Positions 46,727 to 56,319 are shown, numbered from the stretch's first letter. The stretch is 64,000 bases of DNA from Cellvibrio sp. pealriver (GCF_001183545.1 NZ_KQ236688.1:2571149-2635148); one strand, 5' to 3'. Notes: a model not told the origin generated them from the sequence alone. A program made the numbers and translations.

Positions 46727-47022
46727 ACCGCTTCTACTAGTTCAATTTTTACTTTCTTGCCGAGTGCCTGCGCTGCACTGGTAAGCGTGCTCAAAGTGAG
46801 GCTGGTGTCATGCTCGTCCAGTAAACGATCTAATGATGATCGGCTGGTTTGCATACGTTTCGCCATGTTGGTTTTGTTGATGTGTTGATTCTTCATTTCG
46901 TTTTGAATTTGCCAAGCGAGCACGCGCTTAATGGCCACAGCGTTTGCATCATCCAGCAACCCTTCTTCGGCAAGAAAATCCTCAAAGTCGCTACCAGTAT
47001 GTTTGCTGACTGACTTTTTCAT
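46723..47022 (-). CDS. higA: HigA-type XRE antitoxin
   Basis: 99 residues. The C-terminal half is a XRE helix-turn-helix (NKTNMAKRMQTSRSSLDRLLD). The N-terminal half (KHTGSDFEDFLAEEGL) probably covers the toxin. Its start overlaps the toxin stop as ATGA (47019-47022), so the two are translationally coupled with the toxin first, the HigBA order. It should bind the palindrome upstream of the toxin gene. Confidence 0.9.
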   Translation of the reverse strand: MKKSVSKHTGSDFEDFLAEEGLLDDANAVAIKRVLAWQIQNEMKNQHINKTNMAKRMQTSRSSLDRLLDEHDTSLTLSTLTSAAQALGKKVKIELVEAV

Positions 47023-47366
47023 AGATCACCTCTAAATTGTTTCAGACGGGTTTTTGCAGTTGTTAACTCGCCTGCGGGAATTTTTTGTGATTTTTTGGTG
47101 AAGCCGTGCAATAAAATCATGGTATTACCGTACATTGTAAAAATCACTCTGGCTATTCCGTCCTTTACATGGGATCTAACTTCCCACAAATCTGCATCCA
47201 ACTTGCGCACCAATGGCATTCCGATTGGCCAACCAATTTGAACAGTGCGAATGTCATCACCAATAATTTTACGATCAGCAACTGTACTGCTGAGCAGCCA
47301 TTCCCTTACAGGTTCAGCCCCAAGGCCGGTTTTAAAGAATCGAGCAATTAGCGGTTGCGGAGGCAT
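47019..47366 (-). CDS. higB: HigB/RelE-superfamily toxin (phage Gp49-like)
   Basis: 115 residues of the Gp49-like family: PVREWLLS near the start, a GWPIGMPLVRKLDADLWEVRS middle and the RVIFTMYGNTMILLHGFTKKSQKIP strand, where basic residues cut mRNA on the ribosome. The ATG at 47366 is about 30 bases from a perfect palindrome. It is the first gene of the toxin-antitoxin operon. Confidence 0.9.
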   Translation of the reverse strand: MPPQPLIARFFKTGLGAEPVREWLLSSTVADRKIIGDDIRTVQIGWPIGMPLVRKLDADLWEVRSHVKDGIARVIFTMYGNTMILLHGFTKKSQKIPAGELTTAKTRLKQFRGDL

Positions 47367-47395
47367 TAGGCTTATCCTTGTCCATTTTGATCAAA

Positions 47396-47413
47396 TGTAC
47401 CATTAATGGTACA
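47396..47413. promoter_or_regulatory. Operator of the higBA operon
   Basis: A perfect 18-bp palindrome tgtaccattaatggtaca, 30 bases upstream of the toxin start, as expected for autoregulation by the HTH antitoxin. Confidence 0.8.
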
Positions 47414-47619
47414 AAATATAAACCCGGTTTTTGATTATTTTTTATGATTTTTCTTCAAATCCAGCCCATAATCCCCAGCCTGGATAGTGAAATCCCAACG
47501 TTATTCTGCAAAGAAGTTGTGCATAATATTAAAAATCAATATAACCACTATTTATAGAAATACTGCCTCAACAGGATGTGGGGAGACTCTGGCCACTACG
47601 CTTTCCAAGGAGAAACCTG

Positions 47620-48504
47620 TTGAAGATTTTTTTTGGAATACTGCTTGCTGTATGTAGCTGTCTATTCCCCGTTGCCAGCACGGCGGCAAATATCATCACC
47701 GCTGCCGCAGATGAAGATATTATTGCGGATTACCAATTATTTGTAGGCGACCGCGATCCACTCACTATTAATTATTATGGTGGCACCGGTGCTCGCCGCG
47801 ATGTCATTGAACTTGTTCTTTTGCAGCAAGCCTTGCATTTGGGCGGCTATAAAGGCCGTGTTACTTTTCGTCCGGAAAACAGTTATTTGCGCATCCTGAA
47901 ATTAATCAAAGATGGCCAGATACCCGTTTCCGGTGCACTCATGTGGCGCAGTGATATTAAGTCTGACAAGGATTCTTTTTTCATCACCTCAGCACTAGTG
48001 GATGAAGGTGAATTTATTGCAGGGCTTTACACGCGCAACACACATCAGCGAGCACTGGCAGCGACAACACGCGAGCAAATTAGCCATTTGAGCGCTGCAT
48101 CCAACAACCACTGGAAAGCTGATGTCGCCACCTTGAAATCACTGGGAGTGAAAAAAATTCACTACTCAACTTATTGGGTGCAAATCGTGCGGATGGTGGT
48201 AGCCGGGCGCGCAGATTTCACCCTCGCTCCGTTTCAACCCAACCCGGAAATGAAAGTGGTGGTTGAGAATCTGGAACTGGTACCCATTCCCGGCGTGAAG
48301 GTTGGTTTGCCCGGCAGCCGCCATTGGCCTGTCAGTAAAAAACATCCGCAAGGTGAGGCCATATTTGCTGCACTACAAAAAGGCATAGCGCTACTGGAAC
48401 AAAAAAATGTCATCCAGCGCGCGTATGAAGAGTGTGGATTTTTTCATCCACAAGTAAAAAACTGGACACTACTGAATCCGCCCGTCAAAAAAGGCGATCA
48501 GTAA
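47620..48504 (+). CDS. Periplasmic solute-binding-like protein (orphan)
   Basis: About 294 residues from a TTG at 47620, which has AAGGAG exactly 7 bases upstream and begins a good signal peptide (KIFFGILLAVCSCLFPVAST). A GTG at 47578 would add 14 unlikely residues. The mature part resembles type-2 periplasmic binding proteins (RPENSYLRILKLIKDGQI, a hinge-like HYSTYWVQIVRMVVAGRAD and a C-terminal LEQKNVIQRAYEECGFFHP). No permease or sensor-kinase partner is adjacent, so its role (transport, or a sensor relative) is open. Confidence 0.7.
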   Translation: MKIFFGILLAVCSCLFPVASTAANIITAAADEDIIADYQLFVGDRDPLTINYYGGTGARRDVIELVLLQQALHLGGYKGRVTFRPENSYLRILKLIKDGQIPVSGALMWRSDIKSDKDSFFITSALVDEGEFIAGLYTRNTHQRALAATTREQISHLSAASNNHWKADVATLKSLGVKKIHYSTYWVQIVRMVVAGRADFTLAPFQPNPEMKVVVENLELVPIPGVKVGLPGSRHWPVSKKHPQGEAIFAALQKGIALLEQKNVIQRAYEECGFFHPQVKNWTLLNPPVKKGDQ

Positions 48505-48536
48505 AAAAATCAAAAAAATTCCAGCGCAAACTGGGA

Positions 48537-49553
48537 TTAAATCAACTGCGGTGCCAAGCCGGTGCTTTCACGCACTATTAACTCGTGCGGCAAAATCCGG
48601 TTGACCGATGTCATTGGTTCGCCATTGAGCTGCGGCAATAACAATTCCATACAGGCAATTCCAATTTCAGTCATCGGTTGCGCTATCGTCGTCAGCGATG
48701 GACTGCAATATTCGGCATAGCGAATATTATCAAAGCCCATCACTGAAAAATCGTGTGGAATTTTAAAACCCATTTTGTGCAATGTTGACATGCAGCTCAT
48801 GCCCATTTCATCGCTGAATGCAAAAATAGCCGTGGGCCGATTAGCCAATTGTGCGAGTTTGCGCGTGGCTTCCGCTGCACCGCTCAATGCGTAATTTCCA
48901 ATTTGCACCAGCTGTTCATCAAATGTAATGCCCGCATTGGCAAGCGCCCGTTTATAACCTTCCATGCGGCTTTGGGTGCTGGGCACACTCATATTGCCAG
49001 CAATCACACCTATGCGTTTGTGCCCCAGACTTAATAAATAATTGACTGCATCCTCAGCAGCGGCAGCGTTATCGATATTGACACTGGGAATACCCTCAAC
49101 ACCTACCGGCTCACAAGCATTAACCAATGGGGGCAACTGTTCGGCGACCGGTTTTTCCGGGTCTATATCAAACGGCAGGCGCGAACAAAATAATAAAATG
49201 CCATCGGCCTGGCGCGAGCGCACCATGTTGGCAAACGATCGCTCTCGGCTTTCCTTTTCTTGTGTATCACCCAGCAGCAATGAATAGCCTTTTTCCAATG
49301 CGATACTTTCAATCGCGCGGATAACCGGATAATTAAACACACTGATTACATCAGGAATAATGGCCACCAGGTTATAGGTTTTGGACATTCGCAAACTGAC
49401 ACCAAGGCTATTGGGTGTATAACCTGTGCGCTTGACAACTTCCAGCACACGATTGCGCTTGTCTTCAGTGACCAACTCGGGGTTGCGCAACACACGCGAT
49501 ACAGTAGCGGGAGATACTTTTGCCTCTTTGGCAATCTCTTTGATTCCAATCAT
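48537..49553 (-). CDS. LacI-family transcriptional regulator of the alpha-glucan locus
   Basis: 338 residues. The N-terminal HTH (IKEIAKEAKVSPATVSRVLR) and hinge helix are followed by a periplasmic-binding-like sugar domain (IPSVNIDNAAAAEDAVNYLL, SVMGFDNIRYAEYCSPSLTT). It lies downstream of the GH97 gene on the same strand. A 256-bp gap holds a palindrome (49653-49664) that may be its own operator. It is the best candidate to bind the GAAA-N-CG-N-TTTC sites between the GH97 and GH87 genes. Confidence 0.92.
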   Translation of the reverse strand: MIGIKEIAKEAKVSPATVSRVLRNPELVTEDKRNRVLEVVKRTGYTPNSLGVSLRMSKTYNLVAIIPDVISVFNYPVIRAIESIALEKGYSLLLGDTQEKESRERSFANMVRSRQADGILLFCSRLPFDIDPEKPVAEQLPPLVNACEPVGVEGIPSVNIDNAAAAEDAVNYLLSLGHKRIGVIAGNMSVPSTQSRMEGYKRALANAGITFDEQLVQIGNYALSGAAEATRKLAQLANRPTAIFAFSDEMGMSCMSTLHKMGFKIPHDFSVMGFDNIRYAEYCSPSLTTIAQPMTEIGIACMELLLPQLNGEPMTSVNRILPHELIVRESTGLAPQLI

Positions 49554-49652
49554 TTAACGACCCTGATTTTTTTGTTATTGGCTTTTGTGCTGTGTCTAGC
49601 GAGTAAAGGCTAGCATTTTTTGGCGGGAAAAGCGGTGGGTTTTACAAAAAAG

Positions 49653-49664
49653 TAACGCGCGTTA
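49653..49664. promoter_or_regulatory. Palindrome upstream of the LacI gene
   Basis: The perfect 12-bp palindrome taacgcgcgtta with central CG lies 100 bases upstream of the LacI start. It is LacI-like in form but differs from the GAAA..TTTC sites, so autoregulation is only a possibility. Confidence 0.45.
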
Positions 49665-49809
49665 ACAATTGGCAAAAAAAGGAGCAGCGGGATACCTCAG
49701 CGCCTCAGGGAAGACACATCCCCGAATAACTATTCACCACTGCCCCAAGCTAAGGGAGAGACTACGGGTAACAAAAAAACAAGAAATACAAACTTACAAT
49801 TTAAAACAA

Positions 49810-51831
49810 CTATTTGGCGATCAAACTGATGGCAGCACCACCTCCGGGAGCCAGTTGCAATGAAATTGCATCGCCAGTTTTGACTTCCATTTCTTTAACT
49901 CCATAACTTCCCGGATTCTTTGCATAGTGAGCATCTTTGCCATCGTGATAGATACGCGCCGTGTATTGCTTGCCTGCATCAAGAAAGTCTAACTTCACTT
50001 CCAGTGTGCGCGCGTTTTCGTTGGTCAATGCACCTACAAACCAGTTATCGCTATTGCGCGCTTTACGCGCTATCGCTACATACTCACCAATTTCACCACC
50101 TAAAGGACGGGTAGTTTCCCAATCCACGGCTACGTCTTTAATAAATTGGAATGCATCCGGGTGCTGCTCGTAATGCTCAGGTAAATCCGATGCCATTTGC
50201 ACCGGAGAATAAATCACGACATAGAGCGCCAGTTGTTTGGCCAGTGTTGTGTTTACCTGATTTTTTGGCCGCGATGGCAGCGTCAATTCAAATGCACCGG
50301 GAGTGAAATCCATCGGCCCGGACAACATACGGGTGAAGGGTAATATCGCCGTGTGATTGGGCGGGTTTCCGCCATCAGCAGACCATGCATCGTATTCCTG
50401 GCCGCGTGCAACTTCGCGCGAAATAATATTGGGATAGGTGCGGCGCTCGCCGGTATCTTTGACTGTTTCATGGGCAACAATCGCCACTTTGTGTTTGGCA
50501 GCTATATCAATTACACGTTGCGCGTGATTCACATAGAACTGGCCATGGTGATACAACCCATTCACCAATTCCTCGCCTGTTTCGACATAACCGGTTTTCA
50601 CCGCTTTCATGCCGTAGCGCTCAAGAAATGCAAAGGCATCTTCTAACTGGCTTTCATAATTTTCAATTGCCGCACCGGTTTCGTGATGACCAATAATGTA
50701 AACACCTTTTTGTTGCGCGTAGCGGCTCAACTCTTCTACATCAAAGTCAGGCATGGGTGTGTAAAAATTAAATGCGTTGCCGCCGCCCGGCAGCCACCAC
50801 TCACCATCCCAACCTGTGTTCCATCCTTCTACCAACACGCCTGCGAATCCATGCTTGGCTGCAAAATCGATATATTTTTTGGTATTTGCTGTGGTTGCGC
50901 CGTGCTTATCGCCCGATTTCCAAGTAGTTTTTTCCAAATGCAATTCCCACCAAATGCCAACATATTTTGCAGGCTTGACCCAGGAAACATCGCCCAACTT
51001 ATTCGGCTCGTTTAAATTCAGCGTTAAATAATTCGTCATCAAATCCGCTGCTGATTCTTCTATTTGCAGCGTGCGCCATGGCGTGACCGCGGGAAGTTGA
51101 AGCCTCACTGCCGTTGGCATATTTTTAGAAGTAGGCACCAGTGTTGCGCTAATGTTGCCTGCGCTGGCTCCGGTAACATTCATAGTGGAATAGTTGTGCA
51201 GCGCTGCTTCATGCAGGGCGATATATAAACCATCGGCCGTTTTCATGGTAACGGGCGTATGCACTAATCCCATTTTGCTGATAGGTGATTGCTTATACAG
51301 ATATTCGTATTGGTTGCCCGCCTGTGCAGGTGTCCACCACGCGGCATGGTCTGCAGCCATATTGAACTGCGTCAATTCATGCAGAACTTCCAGCGACTCC
51401 ATTGATGCCTGCTTGGGGAATTCGTAGCGAAAGCCTATACCGTCATCATAAACACGGAATACCACATCCATTTTGCGTTTGGCACCACTGGCCTCACGCA
51501 GTGCAATGCGCAGCTGATTGTAATGGTTGCGAATAAAACGCTCTTCGCCCCAAGGCTGCTCCCAGGTTTGGTCAACGCGTGTTGCTTTGGTGGATACCAC
51601 TTTAAAACCGTTTGCCATGTCCGCCTGATTTTTAAGGTCATAACCCAGACGCGAATCAGCTACTACATCCTTACCCTTATAAAACACTTTATAGCTGGGC
51701 TCACCCGTTGCAGACAGGTAAAAATTGACACCCAATGTTTTCGATGGCGAAGAAATGCTGGCTGCCGGTACCTGGGCAGCAACCGCACTGGAAACCCAGG
51801 AGGCAATAAAGATCATAAGTATTTTTTTCAT
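49810..51831 (-). CDS. GH97 alpha-glucosidase-type enzyme (SusB-like)
   Basis: 673 residues with signal peptide MKKILMIFIASWVSSAVAA. GH97 hallmarks are an N-terminal beta-super-sandwich (FYLSATGEPSYKVFYKGKDVV), the barrel segment GFAGVLVEGWNTGWDGEWW, the VKTGYVETGEELVNG strand, VAHETVKDTGERRTYPN and the REVARGQEYDAW motif. The Gly in KTGYVE, where retaining alpha-galactosidases of the family carry their Asp nucleophile, points to the inverting, calcium-dependent alpha-glucosidase branch. It would trim alpha-gluco-oligosaccharides in the periplasm. It is divergent from the GH87 genes with LacI-type sites between them. Confidence 0.9.
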   Translation of the reverse strand: MKKILMIFIASWVSSAVAAQVPAASISSPSKTLGVNFYLSATGEPSYKVFYKGKDVVADSRLGYDLKNQADMANGFKVVSTKATRVDQTWEQPWGEERFIRNHYNQLRIALREASGAKRKMDVVFRVYDDGIGFRYEFPKQASMESLEVLHELTQFNMAADHAAWWTPAQAGNQYEYLYKQSPISKMGLVHTPVTMKTADGLYIALHEAALHNYSTMNVTGASAGNISATLVPTSKNMPTAVRLQLPAVTPWRTLQIEESAADLMTNYLTLNLNEPNKLGDVSWVKPAKYVGIWWELHLEKTTWKSGDKHGATTANTKKYIDFAAKHGFAGVLVEGWNTGWDGEWWLPGGGNAFNFYTPMPDFDVEELSRYAQQKGVYIIGHHETGAAIENYESQLEDAFAFLERYGMKAVKTGYVETGEELVNGLYHHGQFYVNHAQRVIDIAAKHKVAIVAHETVKDTGERRTYPNIISREVARGQEYDAWSADGGNPPNHTAILPFTRMLSGPMDFTPGAFELTLPSRPKNQVNTTLAKQLALYVVIYSPVQMASDLPEHYEQHPDAFQFIKDVAVDWETTRPLGGEIGEYVAIARKARNSDNWFVGALTNENARTLEVKLDFLDAGKQYTARIYHDGKDAHYAKNPGSYGVKEMEVKTGDAISLQLAPGGGAAISLIAK

Positions 51832-52056
51832 GCTTTTTAATCTTGATAATGGATTGATTTTTTATAATGCAGTTTTTATTAGTCTTTTAAAAAACGTAGA
51901 CATATAGTTTTTTTAAAACAAAAAAAATAGAGCAGCAATTTATTGTGTCGCGAACGTAAAAACAGATTACTTCTGCAAGCAAAATCCCGCTGGCTGTTTT
52001 CAATTTAATATCAGGATTAATGCAGTGTCCAGCGACAAACCATTGTTTTTAAAAAA

Positions 52057-52088
52057 GAAATCGTTTTCAAATTTCTGAAAACGATTTC
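52057..52088. promoter_or_regulatory. Double LacI-type operator
   Basis: Two copies of a 12-bp site in inverted order, gaaatcgttttc (52057-52068) and gaaaacgatttc (52077-52088). They form 13-bp perfect inverted arms around a 6-bp spacer. Each copy fits GAAA-N-CG-N-TTTC. Confidence 0.75.
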
Positions 52089-52187
52089 AGACAAGAGCGC
52101 ATTAAACAATCGCCATCCACAATTCCATCATGATTTTTATTACTCCCTAAAATCAAAAAGTGAACCCTGTCGATAATTCTAAAAAGT

Positions 52188-52199
52188 GCAAACGTTTTC
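52188..52199. promoter_or_regulatory. LacI-type operator, degenerate
   Basis: The site gcaaacgttttc fits the same pattern with one deviation, 19 bp centre-to-centre from the next site. Confidence 0.5.
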
Positions 52200-52206
52200 A
52201 AAAAAA

Positions 52207-52218
52207 GAAATCGATTTC
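52207..52218. promoter_or_regulatory. LacI-type operator, perfect palindrome
   Basis: The site gaaatcgatttc is a perfect 12-bp palindrome of the GAAA-N-CG-N-TTTC form, about 265 bases upstream of the first GH87 start. Confidence 0.75.
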
Positions 52219-52481
52219 AGATTTTCAAAAAAGGGATTTTCATCTAGACACAAGCCATTTTCTCTCATTAAGATATTTTTGCCCCAATCCATAACAATAA
52301 AAAATGCGAGTTAGCGGTAAACAATTCGATCTGTAGTTCACAACCAGACACCTGAATATTTTTTACATTTCATTTGTGATGCCGTATGTCAGCGCATCCA
52401 GTGTTTGGCTGACATTTCACAGCAATCCATGCTTTACACCTTATGATGCTTTACAACAATCAATAACAAGAGGACAACCGC

Positions 52482-55400
52482 ATGAAAACCTCAAGCGCTA
52501 CTCTAGCCGCTGTGCCCCGGCACGCTTTTTTACGAAACAGTTTTTTACGAAACGGTTTTTTACGAAACGGTTTTTTACGAAACGGTTTTTTACTTGGCAC
52601 ACTGGGTTTAATCGGCTCGCTGGCCACCAGCATCGCCCACGCCCAAACCAATTTGGCTCAAGGAAAAACCGCAACCGTTTCCAGCAGTGTGGATGTCTAC
52701 ACCGCTGGTAATACGATTGATGGCAACCAGGCTACTTATTGGGAAAGCCAAAACAATGCCTTTCCGCAATCACTTACCGTGGATTTGGGAAGCAGCTATA
52801 ACGTTAATCAGGTGCGCTTAAAGTTGCCCGCCAACTGGGGGTCACGCACACAAAATATTTCAGTGTCCGGCAGCGTGAATGGCTCCAGTTATTCCACATT
52901 AGTGAATGCAGCCAATTACAACTTTGTGCCCGGCAGCAGCAACACCGTCACCATCAATGTACCGAGCAGCAGCGCGCGTTATGTGCGCGTGAATGTCGCA
53001 AGCAATACCGGTTGGCCTGCGGCGCAAATTTCTGAAATGGAAGTTTATGGCGATAACCAAACGCCCGCGCGCGATGCCACCGCGCAAATCAAAGCAACGT
53101 CTTACAACAGCATGAGTGGCATCCAAACCGAAGCAACATCGGACACCGGTGGTGGCAGTAATATCGGTTGGATTGATGATGCCGATTGGGTGGCATTCAA
53201 CAATGTGAATTTTGGTTCCGGTGTAAATAAAGTCAGCGCACGTGTAGCGTCCAACACTGCAGGCGGTACGATTGAAATGCGCTTGGGTAGCATCAGTGGT
53301 TCACTGATTGGCACTGTGGCGGTTACCAATACCGGCGGTTGGCAAAACTGGACAACCAAAACTGCGAATGTATCGGCAAGTGGTACACACAATTTGTATT
53401 TGGTGTTTAAAGGTAATGCTGCAGGCGGTTTGTTTAATGTGAACTGGCTGCAATTCAGTAACGATAATGCGCCCGCTGTTCCTGCGGTGCCGCAAAATTT
53501 ATCGTCTACCGGCAAAACCACATCGAGCGTTTCACTTTCATGGACAGCGGCAAGCGGTGCGGATGGTTATGAAATTTTGCGCAATGGAAATTTGGTCACC
53601 ACTACAACTAGCACTACTTACACCGATTCTGGTTTAAGTGCAGGCACAACTTATGCGTACACCGTGCGTGCGTTTAATGCGGCGGGCAGTTCGGCACAAA
53701 GCAACAGTGTTAGCGTCACAACCGATAGCAACAACCAGAATCCGTTGGTGGTAAAAGTCTCTGGCGGTAAACCAATTGTGGCAAGCACATCGCTCGGGCA
53801 TACACCGGCCAGCAACGCGGTTGATAATAATCAGGCGAGCTATTGGGAAAGTAATAACAACGCATTCCCACAAACACTCACCATCGATTTAGGCAGCACC
53901 CATCGCGTGAGCAAAGTGGTATTGAAATTACCAAACGATGCAGCTTGGGCAACACGCACACAAACCTTGTCGGTATTGGGCAGCGGCAACGGTACAGCAT
54001 TTACCAATCTGGTGAATTCTGCGGGTTATATTTTTAATCCGTCATCAGCCAATACTGTGACGATTAATTTCAACGAAACCGCAACGCGTTTTGTGCGCAT
54101 CAACGTCACCGGCAATACCGGTTGGCCTGCAGCGCAAGTGTCGGAATTTGAAGTGCATGGTTATCCTGATCCGGTACCGCCTGCGACGCCGCAAAATTTG
54201 CGCGTGACAGGAACATCAGCATCATCCGTTTTCCTCGCGTGGGATGCAGCAAGCGGCGCAACCAGTTATCGCGTTATGCGCGGCACTACCTTGGTAGCGA
54301 CCGTTTCCGGCACTACCTATGAAGATACTGGTTTAACACCGGTGACCAATTACAACTACACCGTTGTAGCGGTTAACCAATACGGCAATTCCACTGCGAG
54401 CAACCAAGTGACGGCAACTACCACTCAGGAAAATACCGGCGGTGGTGGCAATGATCCCTGGGAGCCTAATGGTACTCACGGCGCGCAAGTTCCTTATGAT
54501 CGTTACGACAATGAACACGCAACCTACGGTGGCGGTGCGCAATTAAAAACAGCGCCGACTTTTATCCAAACACTGACCGCATCTGAAGCATCTGGCCAAG
54601 CTTATATCGCACTGCCATCCAACGGCTCTTACGCGCAATGGACTGTTCGCCCCGGTGAGGGCGGTGCAGGTGTAACCATGCGTTTCACTATGCCGGATTC
54701 CAGCAACGGTATGGGGCTGAATGGTTCATTGGATGTATTGGTAAACGGCGTAAAAGCGCAAACCATTTCGCTCACTTCTTATTACAACTATCAATATTTC
54801 AATGCCGGTAGCGGGCATCCGGCTGATACACCAAGTGGTGGCAATCCGTTGTTCCGTTTTGATGAAGTGCATTGGAAACTCAGCACACCATTGAATCCGG
54901 GTGATGTGATTCGCATCGTCAAAGCCAATGGCGACAGTTTGGAATACGGCGTGGACTTCCTTGAAATTGAACAGGTGCCTGCTGCAATTTCACGCCCTGC
55001 GAATTCTGTTTCTGTGACGGATTTTGGTGCGATTGCCAACGACGGTAACGATGATTTGGCTGCATTTAATTCTGCAGTAACCGCGGCGGTTGCCAATAAC
55101 CAAATCCTCTACATTCCATCGGGCACTTTCCATTTGGGCAACATGTGGGTGATTGGTTCTGTCGCCAACAAAATTAACAACATCACCATTCGCGGTGCAG
55201 GTATGTGGCATACCAACATTCAATTTACCAACCCGAATGTGGCCGGTGGCGGCATTTCGTTCCGCGTTGCAGGGCAGTTGGATTTCAGCCACGTATACAT
55301 GAATTCCATGCTGCGCTCACGCTACAACGAAGGTGCAATCTATAAAGCGTTTATGGATAACTTTGGTAAAAATTCCAAAGTGCACAATGTGTGGGTTGAA

Positions 55401-56189
55401 CATTTTGAATGCGGATTCTGGGTAGCTGACTACGCGCATACACCGGCAATTTTTGCGGACAATTTGCTGATCGAAAATAGCCGCATCAGAAATAATTTGG
55501 CAGACGGCGTTAACTTTGCGCAAGGCACCAGTAATTCAACCGTGCGCAATAGCAGCATCCGTAACAACGGTGATGACGGCCTTGCAGTATGGACCAGCAA
55601 TGTAAATGCGGCACCTGCCGGTGTAAACAATTTGTTCACCTACAACACCATTGAGTTCAACTGGCGTGCAGCGGGTATCGCGTTCTTCGGCGGCAGCGGC
55701 CATAAAGCCACTTACAATTTAATTGTGGATGGTGTGGGCAGCTCCGGTTTCCGTATGAATACCGTATTCCCCGGTTATCACTTCCAAAACAATACCGGTA
55801 TTGAGTTCTCTAACAGCACCATTATCCGCAGCGGCACCAGTTTGGATACCTGGGGCGGTGAGCGCGGCGCGATTGATCTGGAAGCGTCAAGCGACCCTAT
55901 CCGTAACGTCACTATTTCCAATATTGATATTTACGATACCCAACGCAGTGCAATCCAAATGGGTTACAGCGGCGGATTCCAAAATGTGGTGTTTAACAAC
56001 ATCAAGATCAACGGTACTGGTAAAGACGGCGTGACCACATCGCGCTTTGCTGGCCCGCATTTGGGTGCTGCAATTTACACCTACACCAATAACGGGACTG
56101 CGACATTTAATGGTTTAACTACCAGCAACGTCGCCAACCCCAACACCAACTTTGTACAAACCGGATTTAATTTAATTATTAATCCTTAA
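52482..56189 (+). CDS. Secreted multimodular GH87-type alpha-1,3-glucanase, copy 1
   Basis: 1235 residues. The long signal region contains a pentapeptide repeat and ends IAHAQT (~56). Modules: discoidin/F5-8C (~58-190), CBM6-like (~196-325), FN3 (~331-415), a second discoidin (~420-562), FN3 (~564-650), a CBM-like jelly roll (~663-835) and a right-handed beta-helix (~840-1235). The last has Asp1008 (ADGVNF) and Asp1031/Asp1032 (NGDDG), the acidic cluster of GH87. The discoidin-CBM6-discoidin-catalytic order matches bacterial alpha-1,3-glucanases such as Bacillus Agl-KA. It should cut alpha-1,3-glucan outside the cell. The ATG has AGAGGA 8 bases upstream. Confidence 0.82.
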   Translation: MKTSSATLAAVPRHAFLRNSFLRNGFLRNGFLRNGFLLGTLGLIGSLATSIAHAQTNLAQGKTATVSSSVDVYTAGNTIDGNQATYWESQNNAFPQSLTVDLGSSYNVNQVRLKLPANWGSRTQNISVSGSVNGSSYSTLVNAANYNFVPGSSNTVTINVPSSSARYVRVNVASNTGWPAAQISEMEVYGDNQTPARDATAQIKATSYNSMSGIQTEATSDTGGGSNIGWIDDADWVAFNNVNFGSGVNKVSARVASNTAGGTIEMRLGSISGSLIGTVAVTNTGGWQNWTTKTANVSASGTHNLYLVFKGNAAGGLFNVNWLQFSNDNAPAVPAVPQNLSSTGKTTSSVSLSWTAASGADGYEILRNGNLVTTTTSTTYTDSGLSAGTTYAYTVRAFNAAGSSAQSNSVSVTTDSNNQNPLVVKVSGGKPIVASTSLGHTPASNAVDNNQASYWESNNNAFPQTLTIDLGSTHRVSKVVLKLPNDAAWATRTQTLSVLGSGNGTAFTNLVNSAGYIFNPSSANTVTINFNETATRFVRINVTGNTGWPAAQVSEFEVHGYPDPVPPATPQNLRVTGTSASSVFLAWDAASGATSYRVMRGTTLVATVSGTTYEDTGLTPVTNYNYTVVAVNQYGNSTASNQVTATTTQENTGGGGNDPWEPNGTHGAQVPYDRYDNEHATYGGGAQLKTAPTFIQTLTASEASGQAYIALPSNGSYAQWTVRPGEGGAGVTMRFTMPDSSNGMGLNGSLDVLVNGVKAQTISLTSYYNYQYFNAGSGHPADTPSGGNPLFRFDEVHWKLSTPLNPGDVIRIVKANGDSLEYGVDFLEIEQVPAAISRPANSVSVTDFGAIANDGNDDLAAFNSAVTAAVANNQILYIPSGTFHLGNMWVIGSVANKINNITIRGAGMWHTNIQFTNPNVAGGGISFRVAGQLDFSHVYMNSMLRSRYNEGAIYKAFMDNFGKNSKVHNVWVEHFECGFWVADYAHTPAIFADNLLIENSRIRNNLADGVNFAQGTSNSTVRNSSIRNNGDDGLAVWTSNVNAAPAGVNNLFTYNTIEFNWRAAGIAFFGGSGHKATYNLIVDGVGSSGFRMNTVFPGYHFQNNTGIEFSNSTIIRSGTSLDTWGGERGAIDLEASSDPIRNVTISNIDIYDTQRSAIQMGYSGGFQNVVFNNIKINGTGKDGVTTSRFAGPHLGAAIYTYTNNGTATFNGLTTSNVANPNTNFVQTGFNLIINP
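52527..52586 (+). repeat. 15-bp tandem repeat in the signal-peptide coding region
   Basis: Four 15-bp units encode FLRNS, FLRNG, FLRNG, FLRNG. The units are identical except for one base (agt/ggt), and a fifth partial unit (FL) follows. Length changes would stay in frame and alter only the signal-peptide n-region. Confidence 0.95.
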
Positions 56190-56206
56190 TCCTGTGCATG
56201 GACTTG

Positions 56207-56234
56207 AGAGGAGCCTTCGGGCTCCTCTTTTTTT
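56207..56234 (+). terminator. Terminator after GH87 copy 1
   Basis: A 9-bp perfect stem agaggagcc / ggctcctct with a ttcg tetraloop and a T run, 17 bases past the stop. Copy 2 may therefore have its own promoter or depend on read-through. Confidence 0.92.
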
Positions 56235-56319
56235 AGTTTTTTAAAAGACACGCTGTTTTTTCTCATAACAATAATTTTTTAATCAACCCACACGCTCGAT
56301 AACAGCGAGGAACTTCATA

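Larger units (their letters stand above)
51832..52481. other. 650-bp divergent control region of GH97 and GH87 genes
   Basis: An AT-rich region holding the LacI-type palindromes listed separately. The GH87 leader has AGAGGA before the ATG at 52482. I see no coding region or structured RNA beyond the palindromes. Confidence 0.6.

Noticed and set aside
52527..52586. CRISPR-like array
   Set aside because: The 15-bp units are contiguous without spacers and in frame with a protein. No cas genes are present anywhere in the window.
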